64,000 nt of DNA from Gilliamella sp. N-G2. Lineage in GTDB: Bacteria; Pseudomonadota; Gammaproteobacteria; Enterobacterales; Orbaceae. The stretch's first letter is position 1, and the number at the start of each line of letters is the position of its first letter. The notes below the pieces were generated by a model. That model did no database searches. It saw only the letters and a list, made by a program, of their open reading frames with translations, and was not told the DNA's origin. The translations under genes and the position numbers were made by a program. The DNA lies in assembly GCF_002142215.1 (NCBI RefSeq), contig NZ_NAST01000004.1, positions 1 through 64,000 on the forward strand. Reading direction: 5' to 3'. Below, in pieces: positions 14,983 through 22,379 of this stretch.

Positions 14983-15159
14983 ATGAACAGCATACCAATA
15001 GATTTTGTCGGCTGTAATGTTAGACAAACAGACCGAATGGCAATCAATTATGAGTTAACTACGGGCGAGAAAATATTCGCCCGTTTTTGTATGGTTTTGG
15101 TTGGTTGTGAAGGTTTATTTATTTTACTTCTATCAATTATAAGAACAGCAAGTAATTAG
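14983..15159 (+). CDS. Small membrane-associated protein spanning a terminator hairpin
   Basis: 58 residues; C-terminal hydrophobic stretch about 37-53 (MVLVGCEGLFILLLSII). Its coding sequence contains a strong terminator (15062-15088), so translating ribosomes may suppress termination. Weak ribosome site; start coupled to the previous stop. Confidence 0.4.
   Translation: MNSIPIDFVGCNVRQTDRMAINYELTTGEKIFARFCMVLVGCEGLFILLLSIIRTASN
15062..15088 (+). terminator. Intrinsic terminator within an ORF
   Basis: CGGGCGA-GAAAATAT-TCGCCCG then TTTTT. One of the six in the early operon. Confidence 0.75.
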
Positions 15160-15169
15160 GAATATAAAG

Positions 15170-15766
15170 ATGAAAGAATCATTCGAAAAGAAAATATGGG
15201 ACACATTATCACCAATAAATGTCAACGATAAGGTTGAACATAAAAACGGGTTAACTTATTTATCTTGGGCTTGGGCTTGGGGGGAGTTAATGAAATATTT
15301 CCCACAATCATCATACACAATTAATACTCCAATCATCGAGAGTGACGGCTCAATGACTGTTAGTGTAACGCTAACAATAAAGGAAGGTGATAATCAAGTT
15401 GCAAGATACATGTGGCTACCAGTTATGGATTTTAAAAACCACGCTATTAAATGCCCTAATTCTGTAGATATTAATAAGGCGACAATGCGATGCTTAACTA
15501 AAGCTATATCAATGTTCGGGCTAGGTTTTTATATTTATGCTGGAGAAGATTTACCAGAAGAAGAAAAACGAGCGCTAAAAATTAGTGAAGAGGAATATAA
15601 CGAAACTCGCAAATCACTAATAACTGCACTTGAAGATGAAGCTAAAAAAGGAGCCGAAGCGATGAGTTCTTATTGGGCAAACTCTTTAACTCAAGAACAA
15701 CGAAAAATTATCGGTAATGATGAAAAAGAAAGAATCAAAGGATTATGTTCAGCAATATCATCTTAA
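15170..15766 (+). CDS. Single-strand annealing protein, DUF1071/Sak type
   Basis: 198 residues. LTYLSWAWAWGELMKYFP, WLPVMDFKNHAIKCPNSVDINKATMRCLTKAISMFGLGFYIYAGEDLP are the hallmark blocks of DUF1071 annealing proteins. Such proteins anneal complementary single strands in phage recombination, working with an exonuclease, here the next gene. ATAAAGATG context; moderate ribosome site (AGGAA). Confidence 0.85.
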   Translation: MKESFEKKIWDTLSPINVNDKVEHKNGLTYLSWAWAWGELMKYFPQSSYTINTPIIESDGSMTVSVTLTIKEGDNQVARYMWLPVMDFKNHAIKCPNSVDINKATMRCLTKAISMFGLGFYIYAGEDLPEEEKRALKISEEEYNETRKSLITALEDEAKKGAEAMSSYWANSLTQEQRKIIGNDEKERIKGLCSAISS

Positions 15767-15782
15767 AAAAGAGGAACTCAAA

Positions 15783-16412
15783 ATGATAATAAATCCCAGT
15801 CAAATTGAACAGCGTACCGATGACTGGTTTAGGGCAAGATTAGGTAAAGTTACCGCAAGCAAAATCAGCGATGTTATGGCGAAAACTAAAAGCGGTTATT
15901 CCGCTTCTCGCCAAAATTACATGGCACAATTAATCTGCGAACGATTAACCCAATTACCGACTGAAACCTATTCTAATACAGCAATGCAACGAGGTACCGA
16001 ATTAGAACCCATTGCCAGAGAAATATATATCCTAAATCAATTTGATGTAACAGTAACTGAGGTCGGTTTTGTTCCTCACCCAACAATCGAAAATGCAGGC
16101 GCTAGCCCTGACGGACTAGTAAATGATGATGGTCTGATTGAAATTAAATGCCCTAACACATGGACGCATTTAGAGTTTATGCAATCGCTAAAACCTAAAC
16201 GTGAATACATATTACAGATGCAATGGCAGATGATTTGTACAGGTCGGAAATGGTGTGATTTTGTTAGTTATGATGATCGTCTACCTGAAAATTTAAGCTT
16301 TAAATGCGTTCGAATTTACCACGATGATGCATTGGCTCAAGAAATTGAGACGGAGGTTATTAAATTTTTACAGGAACTGGACGAAAGAATTAAAAAGATT
16401 GAGGCTAGCTAA
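15783..16412 (+). CDS. YqaJ/lambda-Exo-type recombination exonuclease
   Basis: 209 residues from the ATG at 15783 (GAGGAA 7 nt upstream). Motifs RTDDWFRARLGKVTASKI, GTELEPIAREIY, NAGASPDGLV and IEIKCP supply the PD-(D/E)XK active site (D in SPDG, E and K in EIK). The enzyme resects double-stranded DNA 5' to 3' and pairs with the annealing protein encoded just upstream. Confidence 0.93.
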   Translation: MIINPSQIEQRTDDWFRARLGKVTASKISDVMAKTKSGYSASRQNYMAQLICERLTQLPTETYSNTAMQRGTELEPIAREIYILNQFDVTVTEVGFVPHPTIENAGASPDGLVNDDGLIEIKCPNTWTHLEFMQSLKPKREYILQMQWQMICTGRKWCDFVSYDDRLPENLSFKCVRIYHDDALAQEIETEVIKFLQELDERIKKIEAS

Positions 16413-16414
16413 TT

Positions 16415-16966
16415 ATGGAAAAATTTTTAGAGTTTTTAGATGCTGAAGGCTGTGAGTATGAAATTCAGGATGGAGCGATTAGAGTACTAGATACATTAGA
16501 GCCATATGAGGTGCGCTTTGACAATATTGTTATTCCCGAAAATACAGATTTTACGAAAGGGTTGGATCTAGAGTGTTATGAAGGCGATATTCAATTTCCT
16601 GAAAGTTTTAAAGTAGCGAATATACTAGCTTTGAGGGATACAAGCATAAAACGACTGCCGTCTAATTTGACTCTTTATAATTATTGTTCTGTTTATGTAG
16701 ATGCACATAAAATTGAAAATGTTTCATACAGCGATAATTGCGGTCGTTATGGCAGAACAATATTTGCATTGTGGACAAACAATGATTTTTTAATTTCAAC
16801 AGGATGTTTCACTGAGACATATTCAGAATTTGTGGAGCGAGTTAACTATACATACCGTGACTACAAAGATGAAGCCACGAAATACAAACGAAAAGCAAGA
16901 GGCTGTATCAGTCGATTAGCTAAAAAGCTTGGAAAGCCAGACCCGTTTAAGAGAGCAACCGCCTAA
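16415..16966 (+). CDS. Hypothetical early protein
   Basis: 183 residues; starts 3 nt after the exonuclease stop. The middle (IQFPESFKVANILALRDTSIKRLPSNL) has a weak leucine-rich-repeat look; the C-terminus is basic (YKRKARGCISRLAKKLGKPDPFKRA). Ends inside a terminator stem. Not recognised. Confidence 0.6.
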   Translation: MEKFLEFLDAEGCEYEIQDGAIRVLDTLEPYEVRFDNIVIPENTDFTKGLDLECYEGDIQFPESFKVANILALRDTSIKRLPSNLTLYNYCSVYVDAHKIENVSYSDNCGRYGRTIFALWTNNDFLISTGCFTETYSEFVERVNYTYRDYKDEATKYKRKARGCISRLAKKLGKPDPFKRATA

Positions 16967-16978
16967 TGGCGGTTTTTT
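16957..16978 (+). terminator. Intrinsic terminator in the early operon
   Basis: AACCGCC-TAAT-GGCGGTT then TTTTTT, overlapping the stop codon of the previous gene. Confidence 0.85.
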
Positions 16979-16994
16979 ATTGGAGTAAAAATAT

Positions 16995-17891
16995 ATGTTC
17001 TTTAAAAATGCAATAGTTTATGAATGTTCAAATACAGAGGTTTTAAACAATATCAATAATGAGTTGTTGCAAGAAATAACTTTTAAGCCCTGCGGTTCAA
17101 TTGACACGGGAAAAGGTGGTTTTGTATCTCCCGTTGATAACCCCGACGAGCTAATGCTCAATGTGCAAGGTCAGATTTTACTTAAATATAAAACCGAGCA
17201 AAAAATATTACCGTCCACAGTTATTAAACAAGCGCATATCGAAAAAATTAATAAACAAGAGGAATTGCTCAATCGCAAACTATCTAAATGTGAAAAAGCC
17301 ACTTTAAAAGATGAAGTTCTAATAGATTTAATTTCTCGTGCGTTTAGTAGATATAGTTACTATTGGGTGTGGATCGACATGCAAAACAATCGGGTTATTG
17401 TTGATTGTAGCAGTTTTAAAGTATCTGAAGATATTTTAGCTCTTTTGCGTAAAGAACTTGGTTCTTTAGCATTACTCCCTTTATCTATTGATCAACCACT
17501 TGAAAAGATAATGACCACTTGGGTTAAAGAAAAGTTGAATTTTCCTCCTTTTACATTAGGTGATAAAGCCGAACTGAAAGATCCACTTGAAGGTAACGGC
17601 ATTATCAATTGCAAAAATCAAGAAATAACAAGCGCTGAAATGGTCAACCATCTCGAATCAGGTAAATGGATCACCAAGCTAAAAATCTGTGACGAGCGAG
17701 GCGTTAGCTATGTTTTAGATGAAAATTTCACTTTTAAACAGATTAGGTTTGATCCAACTGTTTTAGATGAAAACGAAGATATACCAGTTGAGGATAAAGC
17801 GGCACGGGTTGAGGCTGACTTTTTCTTAATGTCTAAAACTCTGTCAAATTCAATAAACGACATCAAACAAGTATTTGAAAAAATTATATAA
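16995..17891 (+). CDS. rdgC: Recombination-associated protein RdgC, phage copy
   Basis: 298 residues, the normal RdgC length. FKPCGSIDTGKGGFVSP, EKILPSTVIKQA, LKDEVL...RAFSRYS, LLRKELGSLALLPLS and the C-terminal VEADFFLMS are all RdgC blocks. RdgC forms a ring on double-stranded DNA and restrains RecA. A copy beside an exonuclease and annealing protein is known in some prophages and likely favours phage-type recombination. Confidence 0.93.
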   Translation: MFFKNAIVYECSNTEVLNNINNELLQEITFKPCGSIDTGKGGFVSPVDNPDELMLNVQGQILLKYKTEQKILPSTVIKQAHIEKINKQEELLNRKLSKCEKATLKDEVLIDLISRAFSRYSYYWVWIDMQNNRVIVDCSSFKVSEDILALLRKELGSLALLPLSIDQPLEKIMTTWVKEKLNFPPFTLGDKAELKDPLEGNGIINCKNQEITSAEMVNHLESGKWITKLKICDERGVSYVLDENFTFKQIRFDPTVLDENEDIPVEDKAARVEADFFLMSKTLSNSINDIKQVFEKII

Positions 17892-18050
17892 GTATATCAA
17901 ATGTTAATTTCGTCTGGTATATGCGGTGATAATCAATGTTTGCGATGATTCTTAACGTGGGATAGCGCATTGATTTGAAATATACAAGCCAAGTTAGATC
18001 TCGTCGGTAGTCACGCCGATGGCGACAGAGTGACACTCTATACAAAATTA
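17892..18050 (+). ncRNA. Structured intergenic RNA candidate
   Basis: GTATATCAAAT (17892-17902) pairs with ATTTGAAATATAC (17973-17985, 2-nt bulge), and AATCAATG (17931-17938) with CATTGATT (17968-17975) as an alternative. A second domain has GTCG...CGAC and GTCAC...GTGAC pairings (18003-18034). TCGGTAGTCACGCCG (18004-18018) is complementary, with one mismatch, to 13517-13531 in the other structured segment. No ORF and no T-run, so not a terminator. Confidence 0.45.
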
Positions 18051-18067
18051 AAAATTGGAGCGAGAAA

Positions 18068-18250
18068 ATGGTTAAATTTACAGGCACGTTTGTACATGTA
18101 GTAGAGAGCGTTTATCAATTTGAAGTTGAAGCAGATAATCAGGAAGAGGCGCTTAAAAAGATTGAAGATGATCCGTTTGAATACCTAAAAAGTAGCGAGC
18201 CATATGATGAACAAGGGCTTGATGTTAAAGAGATAGAATTTGACGAGTAA
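18068..18250 (+). CDS. Small acidic early protein
   Basis: 60 residues, pI clearly acidic (EEALKKIEDDPFEYLKSSEPYDEQGLDVKEIEFDE). GGAGCGAG upstream. The fold pattern (beta strand, VEAD..EEA) is like small phage proteins of unknown role. Confidence 0.65.
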   Translation: MVKFTGTFVHVVESVYQFEVEADNQEEALKKIEDDPFEYLKSSEPYDEQGLDVKEIEFDE

Positions 18251-18254
18251 TAGC

Positions 18255-18518
18255 ATGATTACAGAAGAAGAATGGCAAAAGCTAAAGGTTGGTGATGTAG
18301 TGTGGCTTGCATCTCAAGAAGTTGTAGAGCCGATGAGATTGATTATATCAAAAATCACAGAGCATAGGTTCTATTGTGGTAAAAGTTGTTTTGATAAAAA
18401 GAATTATATATTTTTTATGAGTCTATCTGATGCAATTCAGGCTGTAAATTTTCGTTTAAAAATTCAAATAGAAAAAATACAGGCACAAATAAAATCAAAT
18501 TTAAATATGAAGGAATAA
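18255..18518 (+). CDS. Hypothetical early protein
   Basis: 87 residues from ATG 18255 (the in-frame TTG at 18240 overlaps the previous gene). WQKLKVGDVVWLASQEVVEPMRL suggests a small beta-barrel domain; the tail is helical. Not recognised. Confidence 0.6.
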   Translation: MITEEEWQKLKVGDVVWLASQEVVEPMRLIISKITEHRFYCGKSCFDKKNYIFFMSLSDAIQAVNFRLKIQIEKIQAQIKSNLNMKE

Positions 18519-18521
18519 AAT

Positions 18522-18908
18522 ATGTCTATTAATACAATGACAGTAACGGGTAATGTTGGTGGTGATGCTGAATTACGTTACACACAACAAGGTACGGCAG
18601 TTGGTGAATTTAATTTACCAGTCAAGCAAGGCTATGGAGAGAATCAAAAAACATCGTGGGTTAAGTGTGTATTGTGGGGAAAAGTAGCCGAAGCGTATGC
18701 TCCAAACATCAAAAAAGGTGATTTACTAGTTGTTAGTGGTGAGTTTTATGTCGAAGAATGGACAAAAGATGGCGTGACACATATCAAACCTTGCTTGCGA
18801 GTAAATCAAATTCAGCCGACTAAAAAGCTTGATACTCAAGCCCAGCAACAAGCACAAGCGCAAGAGCAAGAGCAAGAAGAACCACTAGAGGATGACATAC
18901 CTTTTTAA
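18522..18908 (+). CDS. ssb: Single-stranded DNA-binding protein
   Basis: 128 residues. OB fold with MTVTGNVGGDAELRYT, SWVKCVLWGKVAEAYAPNIKKGDLLVVSGEF, a Q-rich linker and the acidic DDIPF tail that recruits SSB partners. Shorter than host SSB (about 170). Fits with the annealing protein, exonuclease and RdgC as the recombination/replication set. Confidence 0.95.
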   Translation: MSINTMTVTGNVGGDAELRYTQQGTAVGEFNLPVKQGYGENQKTSWVKCVLWGKVAEAYAPNIKKGDLLVVSGEFYVEEWTKDGVTHIKPCLRVNQIQPTKKLDTQAQQQAQAQEQEQEEPLEDDIPF

Positions 18909-18929
18909 ATCAAATACTTACACAAACAC

Positions 18930-18952
18930 AACCGCTCTTGTAGCGGTTTTTT
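18930..18952 (+). terminator. Terminator after ssb
   Basis: AACCGCT-CTTGT-AGCGGTT then Ts. Confidence 0.85.
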
Positions 18953-18979
18953 AATATCTGGAGAATAAGGAAAACAACG

Positions 18980-19204
18980 ATGAATATTGATAGTAGCGTT
19001 TACGATATAACCATAGAATTTGGCGGATTAAATTGTGGTGATACATTTATCCATCTAACTGATCTCTATATGAAAGTGGTCACACTACACGATGGGACTA
19101 CTGGATTTTTAGCAGTAAGACTGTTTGATGGTGATACTAGATACTTGGTTGACGTTGAGATTGTTAAATTAGTTAAAACAAAAGCTGTGCGGGACAATGG
19201 CTAA
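18980..19204 (+). CDS. Hypothetical early protein
   Basis: 74 residues, beta-rich (FIHLTDLYMKVVTLHDGTTGFLAVRLFDGDTRYLVDVEIV). AAGGAAA upstream. Not recognised. Confidence 0.6.
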   Translation: MNIDSSVYDITIEFGGLNCGDTFIHLTDLYMKVVTLHDGTTGFLAVRLFDGDTRYLVDVEIVKLVKTKAVRDNG

Positions 19205-19217
19205 CTAAGGAAAAATT

Positions 19218-19814
19218 ATGACACAACCAACACTAGAACAATTTTTAGATGACGTTAAAAATCACGAGTTAACAATTCATCAAAATAATGGAGTAGACCG
19301 ACATTTAATATTTAAAAATCCCAACGATTGCAGTCAACATTTTAATATCACTACGTTTTCTAATTATTTAGTAATTACCGGTGATATGGGCGCATTAGTA
19401 TTTTCACGACTACATGACATGTTTGAATTTTTCCGGTCTGATGATTTAAAAATAAACCCTGATTACTGGGCAGAAAAAATTCAGTCCGCATCTTATGAAG
19501 GAAAAATTGAAAGTTATTCAGAATTTGACATAGACGAAGTTAAGAGATGTGCTAAAGAAGATTTAGATGACTTTATCAAGGGTAACTGGCTTTCAGAAGA
19601 GGAGGAATATAATCTTCGTGAGGACTTACAGCGTATTTTACGTGCAGAAGATGAATACGAAATAGTCGAGGCAATAAGAAACTTTGATTGCAATGATTTT
19701 GATTTTACCGACTTTTGGGAAGTTGATCACAGAAAATATAGATACCGCTATATATGGATCTGTTACGCAATCGTGTGGGGTATAAAGAAATTTGATGAAT
19801 TGAATAAGGAATAA
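19218..19814 (+). CDS. Hypothetical early protein
   Basis: 198 residues, acidic, rich in Y/W/F and D/E. Similar long acidic proteins with HFNITTFSNYLVITGDMGALVF are found in early operons of several phages (seen as a recurring type, no function known). AAGGAAA upstream. Confidence 0.65.
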   Translation: MTQPTLEQFLDDVKNHELTIHQNNGVDRHLIFKNPNDCSQHFNITTFSNYLVITGDMGALVFSRLHDMFEFFRSDDLKINPDYWAEKIQSASYEGKIESYSEFDIDEVKRCAKEDLDDFIKGNWLSEEEEYNLREDLQRILRAEDEYEIVEAIRNFDCNDFDFTDFWEVDHRKYRYRYIWICYAIVWGIKKFDELNKE

Positions 19815-19816
19815 CT

Positions 19817-20041
19817 ATGAAAGTTAAGTTTAAACCTGTAACTATCAGTATCACAAAAGATGAATTTAATTATATTTATTTAGCAGTTAGTGAGTATTTA
19901 GAATTCAGCGGTGGGAGTTATGACGGTTTGGTTGAAACTAGTTTCGAGTCATTTCAAAAAAAGTACTGGCGTGCAGTTCACACACAACAGCGTAGAGATG
20001 TAATTAAAAAAGCGCTCACTCATGCTAAATCCAGAGAATAA
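19817..20041 (+). CDS. Hypothetical early protein
   Basis: 74 residues, starts 2 nt after the previous stop with AAGGAA upstream. Helical; C-terminus basic (RRDVIKKALTHAKSRE). Not recognised. Confidence 0.6.
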   Translation: MKVKFKPVTISITKDEFNYIYLAVSEYLEFSGGSYDGLVETSFESFQKKYWRAVHTQQRRDVIKKALTHAKSRE

Positions 20042-20058
20042 TTAAAGAAAAGGCTAAT

Positions 20059-20304
20059 ATGGAAACACATAGACTAAAAATCAAATCTGAGTATTTTTCT
20101 TCTGTTATTAACAAAACGAAAACAGCGGAAATTAGATACAACGACCGTAATTATCAAATAGGCGATATTCTAATCCTAAATGAAATTGACGAGCATGGAG
20201 AGCTTACTGGTAATAGTTGTCAGGTTGTTGTTACGCATATTTTAGATGATAGCGAATATTTCAAAATGGGTTATGTAATGCTGAGTTTTCATATGTGTAA
20301 ATAA
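20059..20304 (+). CDS. DUF3850 (ASCH/PUA-like) protein
   Basis: 81 residues. HRLKIKSEYFSSVINKTKTAEIRYNDRNYQIGDIL and LDDSEYF..GYVMLSF follow the DUF3850 pattern, an ASCH-like RNA-binding fold common in phages. Catalytic or ligand role unproven. Confidence 0.8.
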   Translation: METHRLKIKSEYFSSVINKTKTAEIRYNDRNYQIGDILILNEIDEHGELTGNSCQVVVTHILDDSEYFKMGYVMLSFHMCK

Positions 20305-20323
20305 ATTAAAGATTGAGGAAATT

Positions 20324-20938
20324 ATGGAAAATAAATACAAAATAATTTACTGCGATCCACCGTGGCAGTATAAAAATCAGAAAACACGAGCCGCAACAAA
20401 TAATCACTACCCCACTATCCCTATCCAAGACCTTAAATCACTAAACATAAAATCACTAGCAGATGATAACAGCGTGTTGATCATGTGGTATACAGATACA
20501 TTCGCAAAGGAAGCGATCGAGCTAGCGAAAGCGTGGGGTTTTAAGGTTAAGAAGATGAAATTGTTTACATGGGTTAAACTCAATAAAAACTATCATCAAA
20601 ACATTACTAACAGCATGAAAAAACTAGGCTGTATGAATGCTAATGATGTGTTTGATTTAATCAGTGATCAACTTAGGTTTGGAATGGGTAATTATACTCG
20701 TGCTAATAGTGAAGATTGTTTGATTGCAGTAAAAGGTAAAGGTGTTAAGCGCATCAATAACTCGGTTAGTCAAATCATTTTAGCGCCAATCGGTCGGCAT
20801 AGTGAAAAACCACAAGAAGCAAGAGAGCGGCTGGAACGTCTATACGGTGATATCCCACGTATTGAACTTTTCGCTCGTCAAAATGTAGGTGGCTGGCACG
20901 CTTGGGGTAATGAGTGTAAGAATGATATTCAGTTATAG
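20324..20938 (+). CDS. MT-A70 family DNA N6-adenine methyltransferase
   Basis: 204 residues. IIYCDPPWQY carries the DPPW catalytic motif; ADDNSVLIMWYTD, CLIAVKGKG, SEKPQEARERLERLYG and RIELFAR complete the MT-A70 signature. It would methylate adenine in phage DNA, possibly to escape restriction. No cognate nuclease is nearby, so an orphan methylase. Confidence 0.9.
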   Translation: MENKYKIIYCDPPWQYKNQKTRAATNNHYPTIPIQDLKSLNIKSLADDNSVLIMWYTDTFAKEAIELAKAWGFKVKKMKLFTWVKLNKNYHQNITNSMKKLGCMNANDVFDLISDQLRFGMGNYTRANSEDCLIAVKGKGVKRINNSVSQIILAPIGRHSEKPQEARERLERLYGDIPRIELFARQNVGGWHAWGNECKNDIQL

Positions 20939-20947
20939 GTTAAATAT

Positions 20948-21250
20948 ATGGAAATCATCACATTAAAAGATGCCGCAAGAATAACCAAATTATCATATAC
21001 ATATATATTTGAGAACAAGACTAAATATGGTTTTGCTCGTCAAGGTGGTAAAGGTAGATGGTTAGCTGATAAAAAAACATTTGAGGAAATGTTTAAATCA
21101 AATAATAATAACGATCGGCTAACCTCTGATCAAGGAGGTAAAAAATGTCGATCAAGAAACGTGGTGACATCTGGCATATTGATATCCAAGCGCCAGATGG
21201 ATCAAGAGTTAGACGCTCTACTGGTACGACAGACAAAAGAAAGGCGTTAG
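20948..21250 (+). CDS. Excisionase-like DNA-binding protein
   Basis: 100 residues. ITLKDAARITKLSYTYIFENKTKYGFARQGGKGRWLADKKTFEEMF has the winged-helix layout of excisionases/AlpA proteins. The last 106 nt overlap the integrase gene in another frame, a common xis/int arrangement. It would steer the integrase towards excision. Confidence 0.75.
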   Translation: MEIITLKDAARITKLSYTYIFENKTKYGFARQGGKGRWLADKKTFEEMFKSNNNNDRLTSDQGGKKCRSRNVVTSGILISKRQMDQELDALLVRQTKERR

Positions 21251-22191
21251 AGTACCACGACAAGTTAAAGGCTGAATTGTGGGAAATAACAAAGTTAAAT
21301 AAAAAACCGCAACGTCTTTTTGAAGAAGCGGTTATTTTATTTTTAAAGGATGGAAAGGAGCAAAAAAATTTTAGAGTAAAACAACAACGTGCGAAATATT
21401 TTTTAAATAAGTTCTCTGGGCGTGAGATATCATCAATTACAGGCGAGGAAATACTCGATTCATTGCCTGAATACGTTGAACGAACTGGCAAGCCAGCAAG
21501 TAATGCTACGTTAAATAGGTATCGAGCCGATATTATGCGTATGTTTTCATTAGCATATAAATTAGATTGGATTGATTCTGTTCCATTTGTGCCGAGAGCT
21601 AGGGAGCCAGTAGTTAGGGTTAGATGGATAACTAAAGAACAGGCGGCATTACTAATTTCAAATTTACGATTAGAATGGATGAAAGATGTTTGCTCGTTTG
21701 CTCTATCAACTGGCGCAAGAATGAGCGAAATATTTACCCTGACATGGCACAATGTAAATTTGGTTAATCGTATTGCATCGGTGACTAATGTTAATGCTAA
21801 ATCGAAACGAGCTAGGCCGTTATTATTAAATCATGATGCAATCGAATTAATCAGGAAACGGCGATTTAGAAATAATTGCGAATATGTTTTTACTAGAAAT
21901 ACATTAAAACGTGTTTTTGATATTGATCGTCGTGATTTTTATGATGCGTGCCAATTATCAGGTATTGAAGATTTTACGTTTCATGACTTGAGGCACACGT
22001 GGGCTAGCTGGCATGTTCAGGCAGGCACACCATTATTTACGTTGAAAGAGCTTGGCGGCTGGGAAACGTTAGAAATGGTAAAGAAATATGCTCACCTGAA
22101 TGCCAATCACATGTTGGATTTTGCTAATAATGTCACATTTACGGCACAAAGCAAAATTAATTTATTAAATAAAGTTGCGCAAAGCTCATAA
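21145..22191 (+). CDS. int: Tyrosine integrase of prophage 1
   Basis: 348 residues. Catalytic residues visible: R in STGARMSEI, H-x-x-R in FHDLRHTWASW, and Y in KKYAHLN; the LGGWETLEMV block is typical of lambda-type integrases of this group. Strong GGAGG 7 nt before the ATG. The stop lies 24 bp from the 46-bp tRNA-Lys repeat, which marks the end of prophage 1. Confidence 0.95.
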   Translation: MSIKKRGDIWHIDIQAPDGSRVRRSTGTTDKRKALEYHDKLKAELWEITKLNKKPQRLFEEAVILFLKDGKEQKNFRVKQQRAKYFLNKFSGREISSITGEEILDSLPEYVERTGKPASNATLNRYRADIMRMFSLAYKLDWIDSVPFVPRAREPVVRVRWITKEQAALLISNLRLEWMKDVCSFALSTGARMSEIFTLTWHNVNLVNRIASVTNVNAKSKRARPLLLNHDAIELIRKRRFRNNCEYVFTRNTLKRVFDIDRRDFYDACQLSGIEDFTFHDLRHTWASWHVQAGTPLFTLKELGGWETLEMVKKYAHLNANHMLDFANNVTFTAQSKINLLNKVAQSS

Positions 22192-22215
22192 AAGCATTTT
22201 AAAACAAGATGTTAT

Positions 22216-22261
22216 TGGTGGGTTGTGAGGGGATCGAACCCGCGACCAATTGATTAAGAGT
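22216..22261. repeat. Attachment-site core shared by prophages 1 and 2 (tRNA-Lys 3' copy)
   Basis: 46 bp identical to 55024-55069: the 3' part of tRNA-Lys(CTT) from CCA back through the anticodon loop. It lacks the 5' half, so it is not a functional tRNA. Integrase genes of both prophages point at it from either side. Confidence 0.92.
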
Positions 22262-22278
22262 TCTATGTACACATTATA

Positions 22279-22376
22279 AAAATCAATAACTTATAATAAA
22301 ATCAACACGTTAATACACTGAATACAGCCGACCAAAACCGAATAAAGCCGATTTCGACCGCCATTTTACCGCCACT
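22279..22376. promoter_or_regulatory. Prophage 2 att arm (int side)
   Basis: AAAATCAATAACTTA (22279-22293) is the exact reverse complement of 54997-55011, and ACCGCCATTTTACCGCCACT (22357-22376) is an exact direct repeat of 54937-54956. Between them lie ACCGAAT-type motifs (22337-22346) also found at the Cox region. In the circular phage these would flank the core as arm-type sites. Confidence 0.6.
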
Positions 22377-22379
22377 TAA

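Noticed and set aside
21093-21752. 219-codon minus-strand ORF across the integrase start
   Set aside because: It is antisense to excisionase and integrase genes with full motif support and has no recognisable domain or ribosome site.
22216-22261. A second tRNA gene
   Set aside because: Only the 3' part is present; beyond the anticodon loop the sequence departs from tRNA, so it is an attachment-site copy.
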